Positions 17,622 to 27,467 are shown, numbered from the stretch's first letter. The stretch: DNA of 64,000 nucleotides from Streptomyces sp. Z26 (GCF_003665095.1 NZ_RCHV01000002.1:3222001-3286000), one strand, 5' to 3'. Notes: generated by a model not told the origin, from the letters alone. A program made the numbers and translations.

Positions 17622-19706
17622 TCAGCCCGAGACGCTGACTTCCGTGATGCGGCCACGGTAGTTCCCGTCGGTCGCCAGCGGGAGCTTGGTGAGCCAGACC
17701 AGAACGTACCGCGTGGTGACCGGCTTCTCCGCCTCGTAGGCGAGGCTTTCGCCGGTCTTCGCGGTGAGCTTGCGGAAACCGTCGTACGAGGCGGGCATGG
17801 TGGTCGTCCCCTCGGGCGCGGCAAGCAGCTCGGCGGACGTCTGCCCCTGGAACTGCACCTTCACGCCTCCGACATCCTGGGCCTTCCCGAGGTCCAGGAT
17901 CAGCCCGACGCCGGGCTTGAGCTTGCCGAAGTCGGGCTGGCCGTAGTAGTTCCGCGTGTACCAGAACGTGTCGGGGTCGCCGTCGTACGCGTCCGGAACG
18001 GTCGCCGGATTCTCCGAGCCGTCGCCCATCGGATCGAAGTCCTTGGCCTCGACGATCTTGATGGGGGTGTTGCCCACGGGCTCCTGGTCGGCCTGCTCCG
18101 ACTGGCCGGAGCCGCCGGAGGTGTCGCCGTTCATCAGGGTGTCGGCGACCTGCCAACTGCCCAGCCCCAGCGCCACGATGAGCAGCGCGGAGACGCCCCA
18201 CTTCAGCGCCTTGCCCGTACGGCCCGGCAGCGCGGGCGGTGTGGCCTCGGGCGGAACCGCCCCCGGCCCGCCGCCCATCCGGCCGCCCGCGGCGTACACG
18301 CCCTGCTGGCGCGTCGTGCGCTGGTACGGCGGGGGGACGTCGAAGCTCTGCTCCGGCGGACGGATACGGGGAAGGGCGGCGACGGCCGTACGCAGCTCCT
18401 CCGGGGTCGCGCACGGCTGCTCCTGCCGGGACGCGGTGGCGCCGTCGTTGACGAGCGCGCGCATCGCCAGCTCGGACAGGCCGCGGTGGACGCCCGCCCG
18501 GACCTGCTCGGGCGGCAGCAGCGTCCCCATGTCGAGGCTGCCGACGCCGCCGAGGCCGTACGCGTCCTCCTCGTACGGCCAGCGCTGCGTCAGCGCGGCG
18601 TACAGCAGGGCGCCGATCGCCTCGGTGTCGGTGCGCTGCGGGTGCTCACTGGTGGTGCCGCGGAGGGCGGCGCTCACGGCGAGGCCGCGGACGCGGTACT
18701 GACCGGAGCCGGTGCGCAGGACGGATCCCGGGGTGAGGCGCAGATGCGCCAGCCCCTCGCGGTGCGCGGCGGTGAGCGCCTGCGCGAGCTGGGACACCAG
18801 TTCGTACGCCTCGTGGGCGGGGAGCGGGGCGGCCGCGAGGACCTCGGTCAGCGGGGTGGCGTCGGAGAGCCACTCGTGCACGACGTAGACGAGGTCGTCG
18901 TCCTCGACGGCGTCCAGGACCTGGACGAACCGGGGGTCGCCGAGGAGCGCGGCGGAGCGGGCGGCGGCGAGCACCGGGCGGGCGCGCGGGTGGTCGGAGG
19001 GGAGCAGGTGGACGCCGACGGCGCGGCGCAGCTTCTCGTCGACGGCGCGCCAGCTGCTGAAGCCGTCGAGGCGGGTGACGCACTCCTCCAGGCGGTAGCG
19101 CTTGGCGAGCTTGTGCCCGCTGTGCAGCTCGGGTGGCGCGAGGGGAGCGGCAGTGGTGGTGGCGGCGGGCGCGGACGCGGTGGTGGGGGCGTCGGCGGTG
19201 GACGCGGAGGTGGTGTCGGCGGTGGCCGTCGGGCCCGCGACGGACGGCGCCACGAGCGTCGGGGCGACCGCGTCGATCGGGGCGGTCGGCGCTTGGCCGT
19301 CGGCCGGGGCGAGCTGTGCGGTACGGGCGTCGCCGTCGTCGGCAGTCGTGGTGACGGTGGCGGTGGCGGTGGTGGTGGCGTCGGAACCGGTCGCACCGCC
19401 ACGGGCTTCCGCCTCGGGCTCCGCTTCCGGGATCGGCTCCAGCGGTGTCGTGGGAGCGGTCTCAGCTGACCCGTTCGTGTCCCCGTGCTCCGGCTCCCCG
19501 CGTCGCGCGCCGTCGCGGTCGGCGTCCCCGCGCTCCGCCGCCGCGCTCCCCCCGGACGTTCCGTCCGCCGCGCGCTCCGTGCGGTCCCTGCCGTTGTGCC
19601 CTTCGGTCGAACCGTCGCCCGTGGCTCCGCCCGTCTCGCCGGACTGCGGCATCTGCTCACCGCTGGTGCTGGCCACGTCGACGGCAGCTGTGCTCCGTTC
19701 CGCCAC
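17622..19706 (-). CDS. Kinase-like membrane protein (pseudokinase with discoidin-like C-terminus)
   Basis: 694-residue protein next to murJ. The first ~200 residues are disordered (E, G, T, A-rich). A protein-kinase fold follows (about 205-450), beginning G-H-K-L-A-K-R-Y-R-L-E-E-C-V. No canonical H-R-D or D-F-G catalytic triad is visible (A-H-R-E-G-L-A-H-L-R-L occupies the catalytic-loop position), so it is probably a pseudokinase. One transmembrane segment lies near residues 505-525. The extracellular C-terminus resembles an F5/8 type C or NPCBM sugar-binding fold (F-D-P-M-G-D-G-S-E-N to V-S-V-S-G). In mycobacteria the equivalent pseudokinase is fused to MviN and regulates peptidoglycan synthesis; here it is a separate upstream-region neighbour. 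Confidence 0.82.
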   Translation of the reverse strand: MAERSTAAVDVASTSGEQMPQSGETGGATGDGSTEGHNGRDRTERAADGTSGGSAAAERGDADRDGARRGEPEHGDTNGSAETAPTTPLEPIPEAEPEAEARGGATGSDATTTATATVTTTADDGDARTAQLAPADGQAPTAPIDAVAPTLVAPSVAGPTATADTTSASTADAPTTASAPAATTTAAPLAPPELHSGHKLAKRYRLEECVTRLDGFSSWRAVDEKLRRAVGVHLLPSDHPRARPVLAAARSAALLGDPRFVQVLDAVEDDDLVYVVHEWLSDATPLTEVLAAAPLPAHEAYELVSQLAQALTAAHREGLAHLRLTPGSVLRTGSGQYRVRGLAVSAALRGTTSEHPQRTDTEAIGALLYAALTQRWPYEEDAYGLGGVGSLDMGTLLPPEQVRAGVHRGLSELAMRALVNDGATASRQEQPCATPEELRTAVAALPRIRPPEQSFDVPPPYQRTTRQQGVYAAGGRMGGGPGAVPPEATPPALPGRTGKALKWGVSALLIVALGLGSWQVADTLMNGDTSGGSGQSEQADQEPVGNTPIKIVEAKDFDPMGDGSENPATVPDAYDGDPDTFWYTRNYYGQPDFGKLKPGVGLILDLGKAQDVGGVKVQFQGQTSAELLAAPEGTTTMPASYDGFRKLTAKTGESLAYEAEKPVTTRYVLVWLTKLPLATDGNYRGRITEVSVSG

Positions 19707-19838
19707 CGTCGTTCCTGCCTCCCCATTCCATTGCGGCCGTTTCCGAGGAACAGCCGGATCCCATTGTGCCTACGGTCCGCCGTTATGCACGACACACGGT
19801 GGCGGTCGATGGTTGTGCTCGCGCCCCGCCTTACCGGG

Positions 19839-22364
19839 TCATCTGCCGAGTCTGCCCCGGACCATGCCGACCATGGCGTTCATCTCCTCGATGCGCATCC
19901 GCTTGCCCGCCAGGACGAAGACGACGCCCAGCGTCAGCCCGCCCGCGAGCAGCGAGCACACCGATCCGATCAGCCCGCTGCCCAGCGCGCCCGTCACGGC
20001 GTACGCGGCGCCGCCCGACGCCAGGGCCGCCGGGACGCTGGCGCCGCACAGCCGGGCGAAGGTGCGGACGACGCGTGCGCCGTCCAGGTCGCCGCCGAGC
20101 CGGGCGCTGAGCCGCCGCCAGGCGATGCGTACGCCGATGATGTACGCCAGCCCGTACGACGCCGCCATGCCGACGACCGCCCAGCGGGCGGGCAGCAGCA
20201 GGAAGCACAGTCCGGAGGCGGCGGCGTTGACGACGGCCACGATGACGGTGTTGTAGAAGGGCGTGCGCGTGTCCTCGTACGCGTAGAAGGCGCGGAGCAC
20301 GATGTACTGCACCGAGTACGGGATGAGGCCGAGGCCGAAGGCCATCAGCATGTAGCCGATGGCCCGCGCGCCGTCCGCGCCCGCCGAGCCGAAGATGAAC
20401 GTGCACATCGGGATGCCGAGGGCGACGAAGCCGAAGGCGATGGGCACGATGGCGACGGCCGAGTTCCGCAGGCCCTGCGAGATGTCGTCGCGCACGGCGC
20501 CGGTGTCGCCGTCGCTGGCGGCGCGCGCCAGCCGCGGCAGCAGCGCCGCCATCACCGAGACGGTGATGATCGCGTGCGGCATGGTCCAGATGAGCTGCGC
20601 GTTCGAGTACGCGATGTAGTTGGTGCCGGGGTGGCCGTCGTCGGAGGCGACGTCACCGGCCCAGGTGGACAGCTGCGTGACGACGAGGACCCCGGCCTGG
20701 TTGGCGAGGACGAACGCCACGGTCCACTTGGCGAGCTTCGCCGCCCGCCCGAGGCCGTGCCCGCGCCAGTCGAAGCGCGGCCTGATCCGGAAGCCGGCGG
20801 CGCGCAGGTACGGGACCATCGCCAGCGACTGCGTGACCAGGCCCAGCAGGGTGCCCACGCCCAGCAGCCGTACGCCCTCGGGCGGGATCGTCTCCACGTC
20901 CAGCGCGGAGTGGCTGGCGGAGCCGTACACCCAGAGGAAGAGGGCGATGGTGAAGATGATGACGACGTTGTTGAGGACCGGCGTCCACATCATCGCGCCG
21001 AAGCGGCCGCGGGCGTTGAGGATCTGGCCCATGACGACGTGGATGCCCATGAAGAAGATCGACGGCAGGCAGTAGCGGACGAAGGTGACGGCGATCTCGT
21101 TCGACTGCGGGTCGTTCGCGATCTTCACCGACATCAGCTTGACCAGGACCGGCGCGGCGACCACGGCGACCACGGCGAGCACGCCGAGGATGACGGCGAC
21201 CAGCGTCAGCAGGCGGTTGGCGTACGCCTCGCCGCCGTCCTCGTCCTCCTTCATGGCGCGGACGAGCTGCGGCACGAAGACGGAGTTGAGGCCTCCGCCG
21301 ACGGTGAGGATGTAGATCATCGTGGGCAGCGTGATGGCCAGCTGGTACGTGTCACCGAGGGTCGTCGCGCCGAGCGCCACGAGGATCAGCGCGGAGCGGA
21401 CGAAGCCGGTGAGCCGGGACACCATGGTGCCCGCCGCCATGATGGCGCTGGACTTGAGCAGCCCGGCGGCCTTGCCCCCGGAACGCGGCGGCTCCGGTGC
21501 CGGTGCCTCGGTACGGCCCGGCCCGTCGCCGGAGGGGGGCGGGGCGCCGGTCGCGGCGGGGTCGCCCGGCGGGCGGGAGCTGGCGGGCTGCTGGTCGCGG
21601 AAGAGGTGCGCGAACGCGTCCTCCGGGTTCGGCTTGGTGCCCGACGGCGCGCCGTACCCGCCGCCGGGGTCCTGCTCGTAGCCGTGGCCCGCGCCGCCGT
21701 GCGGCATGCGCGGTGCCTGGGTCAGCAGGTCGTCGAGGCCCGTGAACTGGACGGTCGCCGGGTCGTCGCCGTACGGCATGTACTGCGAGACGCCCTCGGT
21801 GTGCGGCGGCGTCGGCGCGGGTGCCCAGTGGCGCGGGTCGGGGCCGTACGGGCCCGGGGGCGGCGGCTGGTACTGCTGCGCGCGCGGGTCGTGGTGGGGC
21901 GGCTGCTGGGGCGGAGGTTGCCGGTCGTGGGGCCGCAGGTGGTGCGTCGCCTGGTCCGGCGAGGGGCCGCCGAGGTACGGGTCGCGCTTGTACGCCTCCT
22001 CGCCGTACGCGCCCTGCGGGTACGGGTCCGGGTCCGGGGCGTAGGCGTTCTGCCCGTGGCCGCCCTGCGCGTACGGGTCCGGCCCGTACGCGTCGCGGGC
22101 GTACGGGTCCTGGCCGTACGGGTCCCCGCCCCGCGGCGGCCCGCCGTACGGGTCGTGGTCGAACTGCCCCTGCCCGTGCGGGTCCTGACCGTAGCCCGCG
22201 CGGGGGTCGGGGGCGTACGGGTCCTGGGCGTGGTCGCCGCGCGGATCGCCGTACTCCGGGTGCGGGGGCCGGGCGTACGGGTCGTCGGCGTAGGGCTGCT
22301 GCGCATACGGGTCGTCGGGCGGCTGATGGCCGCCACCACGATCACCGTCGTACGGCGCGTTCAT
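19839..22364 (-). CDS. murJ: Lipid II flippase MurJ (MviN) with long N-terminal tail
   Basis: 841-residue MATE-like flippase that moves lipid II across the membrane. The first ~270 residues are a cytoplasmic tail of tyrosine-containing repeats such as D-P-Y-A, D-P-Y-G and Q-P-Y-A, which is absent from most MurJ proteins. The membrane domain begins near residue 300 with S-S-A-I-M-A-A-G-T-M-V-S-R-L-T-G-F-V-R and has about 14 hydrophobic segments. It is clustered with the kinase-like gene and the DUF6049 gene, all read leftwards. ATG 22364 is the only sensible start. Confidence 0.92.
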   Translation of the reverse strand: MNAPYDGDRGGGHQPPDDPYAQQPYADDPYARPPHPEYGDPRGDHAQDPYAPDPRAGYGQDPHGQGQFDHDPYGGPPRGGDPYGQDPYARDAYGPDPYAQGGHGQNAYAPDPDPYPQGAYGEEAYKRDPYLGGPSPDQATHHLRPHDRQPPPQQPPHHDPRAQQYQPPPPGPYGPDPRHWAPAPTPPHTEGVSQYMPYGDDPATVQFTGLDDLLTQAPRMPHGGAGHGYEQDPGGGYGAPSGTKPNPEDAFAHLFRDQQPASSRPPGDPAATGAPPPSGDGPGRTEAPAPEPPRSGGKAAGLLKSSAIMAAGTMVSRLTGFVRSALILVALGATTLGDTYQLAITLPTMIYILTVGGGLNSVFVPQLVRAMKEDEDGGEAYANRLLTLVAVILGVLAVVAVVAAPVLVKLMSVKIANDPQSNEIAVTFVRYCLPSIFFMGIHVVMGQILNARGRFGAMMWTPVLNNVVIIFTIALFLWVYGSASHSALDVETIPPEGVRLLGVGTLLGLVTQSLAMVPYLRAAGFRIRPRFDWRGHGLGRAAKLAKWTVAFVLANQAGVLVVTQLSTWAGDVASDDGHPGTNYIAYSNAQLIWTMPHAIITVSVMAALLPRLARAASDGDTGAVRDDISQGLRNSAVAIVPIAFGFVALGIPMCTFIFGSAGADGARAIGYMLMAFGLGLIPYSVQYIVLRAFYAYEDTRTPFYNTVIVAVVNAAASGLCFLLLPARWAVVGMAASYGLAYIIGVRIAWRRLSARLGGDLDGARVVRTFARLCGASVPAALASGGAAYAVTGALGSGLIGSVCSLLAGGLTLGVVFVLAGKRMRIEEMNAMVGMVRGRLGR

Positions 22365-22402
22365 CTTCGCTACCTACCCCTGCCCGTGCTCGGCCAGCTG
22401 AC

Positions 22403-24961
22403 TCAACGGTCCACTTTCTCACCCGTGTCCCGCGGGCCGCTGCTTTCCCCGGAGGTGTCCGCGCCCCGCTCACCCGGGTGCTCGGGCGGGTGCCCGGACA
22501 CCTCCGACGGTGAAGAGGACGGTTCCGAGGGGGTGTTCGGCTCCCGTACCGACCCGGCCGCCGGGGCGGCGCCGACACTTCCGGTGGCGTCCGCGTCCGG
22601 CTCCGGCCGCGTGTCGGCGGCTTCCGGGGCCTCGGGGGCCGTGCCGGTCTCCGCGCCCGCCTCCGCCGTCGCGTCCTCCGCCGCGCTGCGGCGCTTGCGC
22701 TGCGTGTACATCCGGATGCCCGCCAGGACCACGAGCAGCACGCCCACCGCGATCACCAGCAGCACCGTCGAGGTGATGGAGGTGACCTTGACCTGGAACG
22801 TCATCGGGGGACCGTACGGCTTGCCCTCCTTGGTGTAGAGCTGCGCGGTCACGGTCGTGAGGCCGTTGGCCTTGGCGGTCGAGCCGAACTTCACCGACTG
22901 GCTGTGCCCGCCGGTGACGACCACGGGCTGCTCGTCCCCGACCTCCAGACCGATGGTGCGGCTCGACGTGAGCCGCAGGACCAGGCCGTTGACGTCCTGG
23001 CGCAGGTTGTTCTGCACCGTGACGGGGATCGTGGCGCTGCGCCCGGACAGCGTCAGGTCGGACTTGGGGATCAGGCCGACCTCCTCGGTGAGGTCGTCGA
23101 GGTAACTCTGCACGGAAGCGCGGAAGTTCGCGGCGTCGGTGCGCTCCCCGCGCCAGGAGTTGGAGATCTCCCGGTCTATGGCGTTCCCGAACGGGGGCAT
23201 CACACGGTCCTTGCGGGACAGGATCTCGCTGAAGTCCGCCAGCTTGACCTGCGTCCGCTGGATCTGCTCGAACGCGCTCGTCGGCAGCTCCTGCCCGCGC
23301 AGCGCCCTCGGGTACTCGCCGCCGCCCGGCACCGTACGCCGCGCCGCCGGGTCCGGCTTGGCCTTCGCCGCCTCGGTGAGGTCGACGGCCTGCGTCCAGC
23401 CGCCACCGCCGGAGAGCGCCTCGACCGCCTGCGCCATCGCCCGTACCTGCGAACCGGTCGGCATCCGCTGCGGTGCGACGACGATGCTGCGCTGCTGGTT
23501 CGGCACCTGGTCCGCGATGGCCAGGGTCTCGGCGAGGAACTGCTGCACCGCCTGCGTGGACGCCCCGGCGCCCGACAGGTCCCGGTCGAACGCCGTCGAC
23601 AACCGGTGGTCGGCCACCACGGCGGTGGTGCCGCCGCCGATCGGCCGCGCGGCCGTCGGGGTGTACGGGACGCCGCCGCTCTCCTGGAAGCTGTCGCTGC
23701 GCCCGATGACGTGGTGCGCGCCGCCGGACGTCGCGACCTGGACGACGGACGAGTCGAGCGCGCCCTCGTACGGCCAGGCGAAGTCCGTGCTGGGCTTGGT
23801 GTGCAGGATGACCTCGACGGTGTCCGACGCCAGCTCCGTCGCGGGCCGCAGCCGGCTCAGCGCGCCCGGCACGGCGCGCCCGCGGTGCGCGAGGGACGCC
23901 AGGTCGGGGTCGGCGAACGGCAGCGCGACGACCTTCTTGCCGCGGACCGCGTCCTGGAGGTCCTTCAGCCACTGTCTCGCGGCGGCCTGCCCCTTGCCCG
24001 GCTCGCCCTCGTCGCCGGTCCGCACCTCGTACGACTTCGTCATGGCGTCGACGCTCGCCAGCAGGTCCGGGTCGACGACCCAGGTCACCGGCAGGTCGGC
24101 GCCCAGCTCCACCATCTGCTGGAGGCGACCGCCGGGGCCGATCGCCTCGGCCAGGTCGTCGTCGCGGAAGACGGACGTCTGCTGCTCGTCGGACTCGGTG
24201 CGGGCGGTGAGGTGGGAGGTGGAGACGAGCGGCCAGAGGTACGTCAGCTTCGTCTTCGGGGAGGACGCGGACGTCCGCCAGGGCAGGAACGTCCGCTCCA
24301 CGCCCATGACCTGGTCGTACGGCTGCGCCTTGGTGTGCGCGGTGAGGGTCACGCTCAGCTGGTAGACGCCGCTGCCACCGAGGTCGAGGTCCCCGACGGG
24401 CACCTTCATGCTGAACTTCCGCGAGACGCCCGCCGGGAGCAGCGCCGTCTTCGCGCGGTGGCCGTCGACCGCGGTGCCGTCCGCGCCCGGCGCGTACCCC
24501 TTGCGGCGCGCGACCTCGTCGATCGCGCTGCGGCTGTTCATGGCGGGGCCGACGCGGAGGCCGATCTCGCCGCTGCTCACGGCCCGGTCGCTCTTGTTGG
24601 TGACCGTGCCGGAGACGGTGAGGGTGTCGCCCTTTCCGGGGACGGAGGGGGTCAGCCGGTCGAGGGAGATCTCCGTCGTACGGGAGCCGGTCGGCGCGTT
24701 CTGCCGCTTCTGCGCGGTGAGTTGGGCGCCCGTCTGCTGCCGCGCGTCCTGCCGCGCCGCCCCCGCCGTCCGTACGGCCTCCTGGGCCGCTGCCTGGGGC
24801 CGCGTCTGCGGCCGGGCGTCGGGAGAGGCGGCGGTGGCGGTCCCGGCCGGGAGAAGGGCGCACAGCAGCGGCACGGAGACGAGCGCGGACACCGCCGCCC
24901 GCCGCAGTCTGCCGCGGGCGGGAGCGGTCGGGGTGCCTCGCATCTCAGCCGCCTCGGCCAC
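22403..24961 (-). CDS. DUF6049 family exported membrane-anchored protein
   Basis: About 852 residues from GTG 24961, chosen because the Streptomyces homologues I know start near V-A-E-A-A-E; the open frame continues upstream to 25030. A signal peptide (R-R-A-A-V-S-A-L-V-S-V-P-L-L-C-A-L-L) ends near A-T-A. A large extracellular part follows. A single transmembrane segment is near the C-terminus (T-V-L-L-V-I-A-V-G-V-L-L-V-V-L-A-G), then a cytoplasmic tail rich in E, A, P and S. The function is unknown. It lies 38 nt upstream of murJ, suggesting an envelope role. Confidence 0.82.
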   Translation of the reverse strand: MAEAAEMRGTPTAPARGRLRRAAVSALVSVPLLCALLPAGTATAASPDARPQTRPQAAAQEAVRTAGAARQDARQQTGAQLTAQKRQNAPTGSRTTEISLDRLTPSVPGKGDTLTVSGTVTNKSDRAVSSGEIGLRVGPAMNSRSAIDEVARRKGYAPGADGTAVDGHRAKTALLPAGVSRKFSMKVPVGDLDLGGSGVYQLSVTLTAHTKAQPYDQVMGVERTFLPWRTSASSPKTKLTYLWPLVSTSHLTARTESDEQQTSVFRDDDLAEAIGPGGRLQQMVELGADLPVTWVVDPDLLASVDAMTKSYEVRTGDEGEPGKGQAAARQWLKDLQDAVRGKKVVALPFADPDLASLAHRGRAVPGALSRLRPATELASDTVEVILHTKPSTDFAWPYEGALDSSVVQVATSGGAHHVIGRSDSFQESGGVPYTPTAARPIGGGTTAVVADHRLSTAFDRDLSGAGASTQAVQQFLAETLAIADQVPNQQRSIVVAPQRMPTGSQVRAMAQAVEALSGGGGWTQAVDLTEAAKAKPDPAARRTVPGGGEYPRALRGQELPTSAFEQIQRTQVKLADFSEILSRKDRVMPPFGNAIDREISNSWRGERTDAANFRASVQSYLDDLTEEVGLIPKSDLTLSGRSATIPVTVQNNLRQDVNGLVLRLTSSRTIGLEVGDEQPVVVTGGHSQSVKFGSTAKANGLTTVTAQLYTKEGKPYGPPMTFQVKVTSITSTVLLVIAVGVLLVVLAGIRMYTQRKRRSAAEDATAEAGAETGTAPEAPEAADTRPEPDADATGSVGAAPAAGSVREPNTPSEPSSSPSEVSGHPPEHPGERGADTSGESSGPRDTGEKVDR

Positions 24962-25125
24962 GCTTGTCCGTCCCGTCGTTCCGTCGTGGGTGTGTGGTGG
25001 TCCTGAGCCCCTGATGGTAACGATCCCCATCGGCGCGAAGTGCCGGGGCCGTCTCCCCGCGGTCCATGATCCACCGGGGGACGCCCGGACACGGCCCGGC
25101 AGAGGTCAACGTAACCTGTTCTGCT

Positions 25126-26724
25126 GTGCCGAACGCCAACGATGACAGCCAGCAGACAGAGCAGCGGCCCCCGCGGTCCGCGCGGCCCGAGGGCTCCGGT
25201 CGCACCGGGCAGCCCACGGAGCCCGCGAGTGAGCGGGGTGAGCAGGACGAGCGGGGTGAGCAACCCCAGGCCGCCGCCCAGGAGCTGAGCGGGGCACAAC
25301 GGCGGGCCGTGAGCGAGCTGCTGCGGGTGTCCCCCGTCGCCGACGACCTCGCCCGCCGCTTCGCGCGGGCCGGGCACACGCTGGCGCTCGTCGGCGGTTC
25401 CGTACGGGACGCGCTGCTGGGACGGCTCGGCAACGACCTGGACTTCACCACGGACGCGCGTCCCGAGCAGGTCCTCGCACTGGTGCGGCCGTGGGCGGAC
25501 GCGGTGTGGGAGGTGGGGATCGCGTTCGGCACCGTCGGCTGCAAGAAGTACGGGCCGGGCGCGGGCGACGCGCGGCAGCGGTTCGACATCGAGATCACGA
25601 CGTACCGTTCCGAGGCGTACGACCGCATGTCGCGCAAACCGGAAGTGTCCTACGGCGACACGATCGAGGACGATCTGGTCCGCCGGGACTTCACGGTCAA
25701 CGCGATGGCCGTGACGCTGCCGGAGAAGACGTTCGTCGACCCGTACGGCGGGCTGGACGACCTGGCGAGGCGGGTGTTGCGTACGCCGGGGGCGCCGGAG
25801 GACTCGTTCTCGGACGACCCGCTGCGGATGATGCGGGCGGCGCGGTTCGCCGCGCAGCTGGACTTCGAGGTGGCCGACGACGTCGTGGCCGCGATGACGG
25901 CGATGGCGGAACGCGTCGACATCGTGTCCGCGGAGCGGGTGCGCGACGAGTTCAACAAGCTGCTCCTGGCGCCCCGTCCGCGCAAGGGGCTGCGGCTGCT
26001 GGTGGACACCGGGCTCGCCGCGCGGACGGTGCCGGAGATCCCGGCGCTGCGGCTGGAGCGGGACGAGCACCACCGACACAAGGACGTGTACGAGCACTCG
26101 CTGATCGTGCTGGAGCAGGCGATCGACCTGGAGGAGGACGGCCCCGACCTCACGCTCCGGCTCGCCGCGCTGCTGCACGACATCGGCAAGCCGAGGACGC
26201 GGCGCTTCGAGTCCGACGGCCGGGTCTCGTTCCACCACCACGAGGTGGTGGGCGCGAAGATGACGCGGAAGCGGATGACCGCGCTCAAGTACTCCAACGA
26301 GCTGGTGAAGGACGTCTCCCGGCTGGTCGAGCTGCATCTGCGTTTCCACGGCTACGGCACGGGAGAGTGGACCGACTCGGCGGTGCGCCGGTACGTACGG
26401 GACGCGGGCCCGCTGCTCGCGCGGCTGCACAAGCTGACGCGTTCGGACTGCACGACGCGTAACAAGCGGAAGGCGGCAGCGCTTTCGCGCGCGTACGACG
26501 GGCTGGAGGAGCGCATCGCGCGGCTCCAGGAACAGGAGGAGCTGGACTCGATCCGGCCCGACCTGAACGGGAACGAGATCATGCAGGCGCTGGACCTGGC
26601 GCCGGGCCCGGACGTCGGCAAGGCGTACCAGCACCTCCTCGAACTGCGGTTGGAGCACGGGCCGCTGGGGCGGGAGGCGGCGGTGGCGGCGCTCAAGGAG
26701 TGGCAGGCCGCGCGGGAGAGCTGA
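25126..26724 (+). CDS. pcnA: CCA tRNA nucleotidyltransferase
   Basis: About 532 residues from GTG 25126, chosen to give the N-terminus V-P-N-A-N-D; the open frame begins further upstream. It adds or repairs the 3' CCA of tRNAs. After a ~60-residue hydrophilic extension comes the nucleotidyltransferase motif L-V-G-G-S-V-R-D-A-L-L-G-R with D-L-D-F-T-T-D. The tRNA-binding part follows, then an HD-type domain (Y-E-H-S-L-I-V-L ... L-L-H-D-I-G-K). No ribosome binding site precedes the GTG, so the mRNA may be leaderless. It is divergent from the DUF6049 gene. Confidence 0.93.
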   Translation: MPNANDDSQQTEQRPPRSARPEGSGRTGQPTEPASERGEQDERGEQPQAAAQELSGAQRRAVSELLRVSPVADDLARRFARAGHTLALVGGSVRDALLGRLGNDLDFTTDARPEQVLALVRPWADAVWEVGIAFGTVGCKKYGPGAGDARQRFDIEITTYRSEAYDRMSRKPEVSYGDTIEDDLVRRDFTVNAMAVTLPEKTFVDPYGGLDDLARRVLRTPGAPEDSFSDDPLRMMRAARFAAQLDFEVADDVVAAMTAMAERVDIVSAERVRDEFNKLLLAPRPRKGLRLLVDTGLAARTVPEIPALRLERDEHHRHKDVYEHSLIVLEQAIDLEEDGPDLTLRLAALLHDIGKPRTRRFESDGRVSFHHHEVVGAKMTRKRMTALKYSNELVKDVSRLVELHLRFHGYGTGEWTDSAVRRYVRDAGPLLARLHKLTRSDCTTRNKRKAAALSRAYDGLEERIARLQEQEELDSIRPDLNGNEIMQALDLAPGPDVGKAYQHLLELRLEHGPLGREAAVAALKEWQAARES

Positions 26725-26745
26725 GCGGCCCGCACGGACAACGCG

Positions 26746-26789
26746 ACGGGCGGGGGCGGTGTTTCACGTGAAACACCGCCCCCGCCCGT
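26746..26789. terminator. 44-bp perfect palindrome: terminator with parS at its centre
   Basis: Both strands read the same from ACGGGCGGGGGCGG through the central GTTTCACGTGAAAC to the mirrored end. The 22-bp arms meet with no loop. It lies between the convergent pcnA and LppU-like genes, 22 nt after the pcnA stop, and can act as a bidirectional terminator. Confidence 0.85.
26761..26774. promoter_or_regulatory. parS: parS site 7, centre of a terminator palindrome
   Basis: Exact GTTTCACGTGAAAC forming the centre of the 44-bp palindrome at 26746-26789. Confidence 0.95.
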
Positions 26790-26828
26790 GTGCTCGGGGT
26801 CCCCGGCCGTCCCGCGTCGCGGGCTCGG

Positions 26829-27341
26829 TCAGCTGGGCTTGTGGGGCTCCAGGCAGAGCGTGAAGAGCACGTCGCTGCCCTTGGTCTCGCTGTACTGCGC
26901 GTACTTCTCGCGGTCGCAGTCGGCCTTGCCGTCATGCTTCACGGCGACCTTGTACTCCGCGTCGGAGGAGGAGCAGTCCACGACCTCGACGTCGGGGGAC
27001 ATGTCCGTGCCCCGGTTGATGACGCAGTCGCCCTTCTCCGCCTGGTCGGCGTCGTCCTGACCGGCTATGTACGCGCCACCGGCCACCAGGAGCGCGACGG
27101 CCACGCCGACGCCGATGAGTATCTTCTTGGCCTTTCCGCCGCGGGGCGGAACGGGCGGCGGCGCCATCGGCACGCCACCGGGCTGGCCGTACGGCTGCGG
27201 GCCCTGCTGCGCGTAAGGGTTCTGACCCTGCTGCGGCGACTGTCCGGCTTGCTGGCCGTACGGCTGCTGCGGCTGCCCGTAGGGGGACTGTCCCGGCTGC
27301 TGACCGTAGGGGTTCTGGCCCTGCGGAGGCGGAGTCGTCAT
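26829..27341 (-). CDS. LppU/SCO3897-like small membrane-anchored protein
   Basis: 170 residues from ATG 27341, which has AGGAAG upstream. The first ~80 residues are P/Y/G/Q-rich repeats (Q-N-P-Y-G-Q-Q and variants). One transmembrane segment follows (I-L-I-G-V-G-V-A-V-A-L-L-V-A-G-G). The extracellular domain of about 70 residues has four cysteines (D-C-V-I, D-C-S-S, D-C-D-R, L-C-L-E) that could form two disulfides. The position beside pcnA and the cysteine pattern fit the LppU/SCO3897 family. The function is unknown. Confidence 0.78.
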   Translation of the reverse strand: MTTPPPQGQNPYGQQPGQSPYGQPQQPYGQQAGQSPQQGQNPYAQQGPQPYGQPGGVPMAPPPVPPRGGKAKKILIGVGVAVALLVAGGAYIAGQDDADQAEKGDCVINRGTDMSPDVEVVDCSSSDAEYKVAVKHDGKADCDREKYAQYSETKGSDVLFTLCLEPHKPS

Positions 27342-27467
27342 CGGGGACTTCCTCTGATGCTGAAGGAGTCGCACGGCGTGCGAGGTAACCCGCATAAGTT
27401 ATCGATAAAGACCGGCCGGATCGGATCGTCGGGGCAAGCTGTGGCCGCGATGTGACAGTTGTGACAC

